From: Chryseobacterium pennae
GTDB lineage: Bacteria; Bacteroidota; Bacteroidia; Flavobacteriales; Weeksellaceae
Assembly (NCBI RefSeq): GCF_003385515.1
Contig: NZ_QNVT01000009.1
Span: forward strand, 124,001 to 188,000
DNA: 64,000 nt
Direction of reading: 5' to 3'
Below the pieces are notes generated by a model. The model had not been told where the DNA came from, searched no databases, and was given only the letters and a program-made list of their open reading frames with translations. The position numbers and the translations under genes are program-made. Shown piece by piece: positions 60,985 through 64,000 of the stretch; position 1 is the first letter of the stretch, and every line of letters starts with the position of its first letter.

Positions 60985-61306
60985 TAAAACTTTAATAGTC
61001 GGAAAACAGCTTTTGTTTATTCTTTTTAAATTGCTGGATGCTATGAATTGGATTTTCCCGGGCTTCTAAAATTCCGTTAATTTTCTGAAGAATTCCGCTC
61101 TTGATCTCGTATGCTCTTTTTATACATACGAGAGTATGCCCCAAACAGAGCCAATCCCCAGCCCAACAATATAATAAACAGTGAAGTTTACAGCACAGGT
61201 TTATTTGTAGGGCTCAGTTTTGTAAAATTCAGGGCAATATCCTATTCTGTGTTTACAATAACATACTGGAACATTATCACGTATCTGATTCTGAGCTCAG
61301 TCTATA
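60985..61306 (-). other. Gap with decayed coding traces
   Basis: No intact gene. On the minus strand two frames give protein-like pieces: LFIILLGWGLALFGAYSRM followed by YKKSIRDQERN, resembling the end of a 2TM-domain protein, and in another frame an EIKSGILQKINGILEAREN-like helix. They would join by frameshift, so a broken gene is possible. The evidence is weak. Confidence 0.25.
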
Positions 61307-62053
61307 TTATTTATTTTTAAGCTGTTCAGGAATGTTTGTGGTTACAAAACCGATTCCCTGCTTTTTCAATTCGTCGTATACAGCAACCTCATTTACCGTC
61401 CATGAATTGGTAATAAGTCCCAATGCTTTTGCTTCGGCAATCCATGTCGGGTTTTTCTGGAAAACGCTGTAGTGGTAATCCATTCCGTCAAGACCTTCTT
61501 TTTTGATCTGCTCCGGTGACAATTCTCCGTTCAGATACTGCACTTTAAATGATGGTGCCAGTTTTTTGATTTCTTTACAGATATTCAGACTGAAGGAAAT
61601 AAATTCACTTTGAGATTCAAGTTTCATATCCCTGATCATTTTGATCGTCTTCCGGGTAATCTCATTTTCGATTTCAGGCGTTTTATCCGGTTTGATCTCC
61701 ACGATTAATTTCACAGATGTATCCTTCTTTCCCTGCTTTAAATAATCTTTCAAAGTAGGAAATTTTTCACCATTCGACAATTTCAGAGCTTCCAATTCTT
61801 TGAATGAAGTTTCAGAGATCTCCATTTTACCATGGTGCTCATCATGATTAATTACCAAAACGCCATCCTTGGTCATCCTTACATCAAACTCAGAACCATA
61901 AACTTTTAATTTCTGAGCGTTTTCCAATGATTTAATTGAATTTTCCGTTGTAGAAGGCTGTGCCTGGAAATATCCTCTATGGGCAATAATCTGTGTTTGT
62001 GCTTTCATCAAAACTGTACTTAAAACTGCTAACCCTAAGATAAAATTTTTCAT
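61307..62053 (-). CDS. Glycerophosphodiester phosphodiesterase
   Basis: 248 residues. A signal peptide (MKNFILGLAVLSTVLMKAQ) is followed by the GDPD barrel: IIAHRGYF with H25 and R26, PSTTENS with E37, EFDVRMTKDG with E55 and D57, and INHDEHHG with H70. The catalytic His-Arg-Glu-Asp-His set is complete. It hydrolyses glycerophosphodiesters to glycerol-3-phosphate and an alcohol in the periplasm. It is the third exported phosphohydrolase of this region. Confidence 0.93.
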   Translation of the reverse strand: MKNFILGLAVLSTVLMKAQTQIIAHRGYFQAQPSTTENSIKSLENAQKLKVYGSEFDVRMTKDGVLVINHDEHHGKMEISETSFKELEALKLSNGEKFPTLKDYLKQGKKDTSVKLIVEIKPDKTPEIENEITRKTIKMIRDMKLESQSEFISFSLNICKEIKKLAPSFKVQYLNGELSPEQIKKEGLDGMDYHYSVFQKNPTWIAEAKALGLITNSWTVNEVAVYDELKKQGIGFVTTNIPEQLKNK

Positions 62054-62218
62054 AATATAATTTAGATAATTAAAACAAAGTTCTGTAACTTTTGATAAAG
62101 GTAGGTATTACAGGACTTATTGAGAAATATAAAACCACAAAAGAAAGACCTTAACAGCGTATTTTAGAATACTGTTTCTTAAAAATCTATCTTTTGTGGC
62201 TACTAGTATTACTATTGA

Positions 62219-64000
62219 TTAAAAACTGTATTTTGCTCCAATCTGAATCTGATACGGATTTCCGGATAGAGGAGCAAGACCGCTACCGCTCACATTCTTG
62301 GTATAGTCAAACTGCTTGGTCAAAGGATCAAACTTTTTAATCTTGTACATAGAAGTATTTCCATACGATTCATTTACGCCCCACTCTTTATTAAGAAGAT
62401 TGGCTACGTTGAAGATATCTACAGAAAGTTCAAATGCACCGATTTTATCAAATTTTATTTTCTTGGCTAAACGTAAATCCCAAACACCATAGAATCCATT
62501 CTTACCTCCGTTACGCTCTGCAATTTTACCGTTGTATGCGTCTACATAATCTTTCAATGCTTTCCCTACATTAGGATCATCCAGAATCGACTGGGCAATA
62601 TTAGGGAAGATATAAGCCAGGTCATTACTATCAACAAAATCTCCATTTATATTTCCTCCTGCGGTCATAGAGAAACGTGTACCTCCAATTCCTGAATATC
62701 TGATTCCTAACGTAAACCCTGCAATCGTAGGCGAATTACCATAAATCACGACTTTATTACGGAACTGGTTATCAGAATATGTCATTCTCAAATCTCTCGG
62801 ATCCCCCTGAACCATGGTGGACAATGTTGCAGAATTTGCTACGTTTCCGTTGTATGAAGTATTATCCTTAATATCAGACCAGGTATAGCTTGCTGTGATT
62901 TCACCATCCTTCCAGTAACGGTAGCTGGTATCCACTACAAACGAAAACTGGTTAACTTTACCATCACTTACCAATTCCAATACCCTTCCGAAATTATTAT
63001 TGATTCTTCCTTTTTTCCAGTCAATTTTTGATCCATCTATCGCTGTAGTAGGAACGAATACTCCTCTTCCTCCTTCATTATCCAATGTGAAGAATGGGTT
63101 AGCCATCATATTCCTGTCATAATAGTAGTAATTATTTCTTCCTAAAGCCATATATGCTGCCAGTCCTGCTCTGAATCTATCATTAAAGAAGTGAGTATAG
63201 GAGATGTTTGCTTTGTAAACAATCGGAATTTTAGCATCTTTACCAGTATAGTTAATAGTTGGGACCTGCTCATTAGCCAGCGTAGGAACTGTACCGTAGT
63301 TATTTCTATAGCTGTTAAAATCCGGTGTCAGTCCAACCGTTGCGGGATCTACATCTACTGTAGCAAGATGTTTTCCATCAAATACCAGATTATTGATAAT
63401 CATATAATTGTTGATATCTGAGGAGAATATTCCTGCTCCGAATTTTAAGAAATCTTTATTCTGCTCATTGATATTCCATTCAAACTGGAATCTAGGCTGG
63501 ATTACGAAAGATTTGATCTTATTATCCGTTCTGATTCCCATTTCATCATACAGTTTCTGATTGAATTCTGCTTTTGGATACCCTCCATAATCTAATCTCA
63601 GACCGGCCATCAAATCCAGTCCTTTTGCAATCTTAGTCTGGAATTGTCCATAAACACCGATATTCCAGATATTGGATCTTACTGATGGATCATCCATTAA
63701 AGGTACCTCTCTGTAAAATCTGTAAGGCTTAAGGTTCTCAAAATTATCAAGACTGCTTATTTTTTTATCCGGATCTTCTTTGAAGTGAAATCTTCCGTTT
63801 ACCTCGCTTCCGTAAACAGATTTTGAAGTCGTATACATCAAATCTGCACCGAAAGTATATTTTACTTTGTCTGTGTTGTAATATAGATTATCTACAATCT
63901 GGAATACATTATTTCTAAAGCTTTCCTGAGCGAAACGATGTCCTCCGATCTGGATATTCGTAGACCCGGCAGTTGATGCTACCCCTTCAACAATCGCTCT
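62219..64000 (-). CDS. TonB-dependent receptor, 3' part
   Basis: 594 codons are open to the window edge, so the 5' end is missing. The sequence is of a TonB-dependent barrel: alternating aromatic/polar strands, DLMAGLRLDYGG-like turns, KIKFDKIGAFELSVDIFNVANLLN near the end, and a C-terminal phenylalanine (IQIGAKYSF). The plug domain lies outside. No ligand can be assigned; it is 165 bases upstream of the glycerophosphodiesterase gene on the same strand. Confidence 0.88.
   Translation of the reverse strand, partial: RAIVEGVASTAGSTNIQIGGHRFAQESFRNNVFQIVDNLYYNTDKVKYTFGADLMYTTSKSVYGSEVNGRFHFKEDPDKKISSLDNFENLKPYRFYREVPLMDDPSVRSNIWNIGVYGQFQTKIAKGLDLMAGLRLDYGGYPKAEFNQKLYDEMGIRTDNKIKSFVIQPRFQFEWNINEQNKDFLKFGAGIFSSDINNYMIINNLVFDGKHLATVDVDPATVGLTPDFNSYRNNYGTVPTLANEQVPTINYTGKDAKIPIVYKANISYTHFFNDRFRAGLAAYMALGRNNYYYYDRNMMANPFFTLDNEGGRGVFVPTTAIDGSKIDWKKGRINNNFGRVLELVSDGKVNQFSFVVDTSYRYWKDGEITASYTWSDIKDNTSYNGNVANSATLSTMVQGDPRDLRMTYSDNQFRNKVVIYGNSPTIAGFTLGIRYSGIGGTRFSMTAGGNINGDFVDSNDLAYIFPNIAQSILDDPNVGKALKDYVDAYNGKIAERNGGKNGFYGVWDLRLAKKIKFDKIGAFELSVDIFNVANLLNKEWGVNESYGNTSMYKIKKFDPLTKQFDYTKNVSGSGLAPLSGNPYQIQIGAKYSF

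Noticed and set aside
61111..61320. 69-codon plus-strand frame before the glycerophosphodiesterase gene
   Set aside because: It overlaps the 3' end of the phosphodiesterase gene and the better coding signal in the gap is on the other strand.

Overview
The window looks like chromosome of a Flavobacteriia member of the Bacteroidota, most likely Chryseobacterium or a close Weeksellaceae relative. This rests on AT-rich DNA, -33 TTTG / -7 TAnnTTTG promoters, a SusC/SusD pair, a GLPGLI-family protein, a grasp-with-spasm peptide cluster and a CTnDOT-like conjugative element. The genus is an inference from gene families, not from a marker gene.

Positions 1 to about 28.9 kb are one part of an integrative conjugative element (ICE). 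On the minus strand are traA-to-traD-like genes (ParA, two DUF3408 proteins, a membrane-anchored TraD-like protein). Next come a strongly folded intergenic region that is a good oriT candidate (3447-3560), the mobilization protein and the relaxase. The relaxase and its coupling protein (VirD4/TraG) are separated by a 3.7 kb cargo block: Crp-type regulator, flavodoxin-fold reductase, NmrA-like reductase, AraC regulator and a small protein. Past the coupling protein lie an ADP-ribosyltransferase-like gene, a decayed second copy of the coupling-protein 3' end, a short histone H1-like gene, a 1774-residue methylase/helicase, a DUF1896 protein, and a CTnDOT-like excision module (topoisomerase III, DUF3945 protein, Xis-like HTH protein, RteC). 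A second cargo block (HxlR, SDR, DoxX, SDR, AraC) and two small genes close the ICE part. No tyrosine integrase and no VirB4-type genes are in the window, so the rest of the element must lie to the left.

From about 29.0 to 43.0 kb there is a second, younger-looking layer. It has intergenic DNA with repeated tRNA T-arm-like fragments, a large serine recombinase, and a defence island. The island is one plus-strand operon: a single-chain SIR2-APAZ-PIWI short Argonaute, an HsdM methylase, an HsdS specificity subunit with an extra C-terminal domain, an SMC/ABC-like AAA ATPase and an HNH nuclease cut by an in-frame amber codon. A convergent HEPN/Toprim-N plus Mrr-like nuclease follows. There is no HsdR. 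A 14-bp direct repeat at 31390 and 42911 brackets the island, and a tRNA-Ser-like 3' fragment lies at 42973.

From about 43.3 kb to the end the genes look like host chromosome: a class-B-like acid phosphatase, MgtC/SapB, PrmA, an SDR, a phosphate-scavenging style operon (SusC, SusD, three-domain metallophosphoesterase), a DUF2945 protein, a grasp-with-spasm RiPP cluster (precursor, lipoprotein, ATP-grasp ligase, a tiny overlapping gene, SPASM protein, GLPGLI protein), a glycerophosphodiesterase and the 3' part of a TonB-dependent receptor. The most notable system is the fused Argonaute joined to a restriction-like operon that uses ATPase plus HNH genes in place of HsdR.
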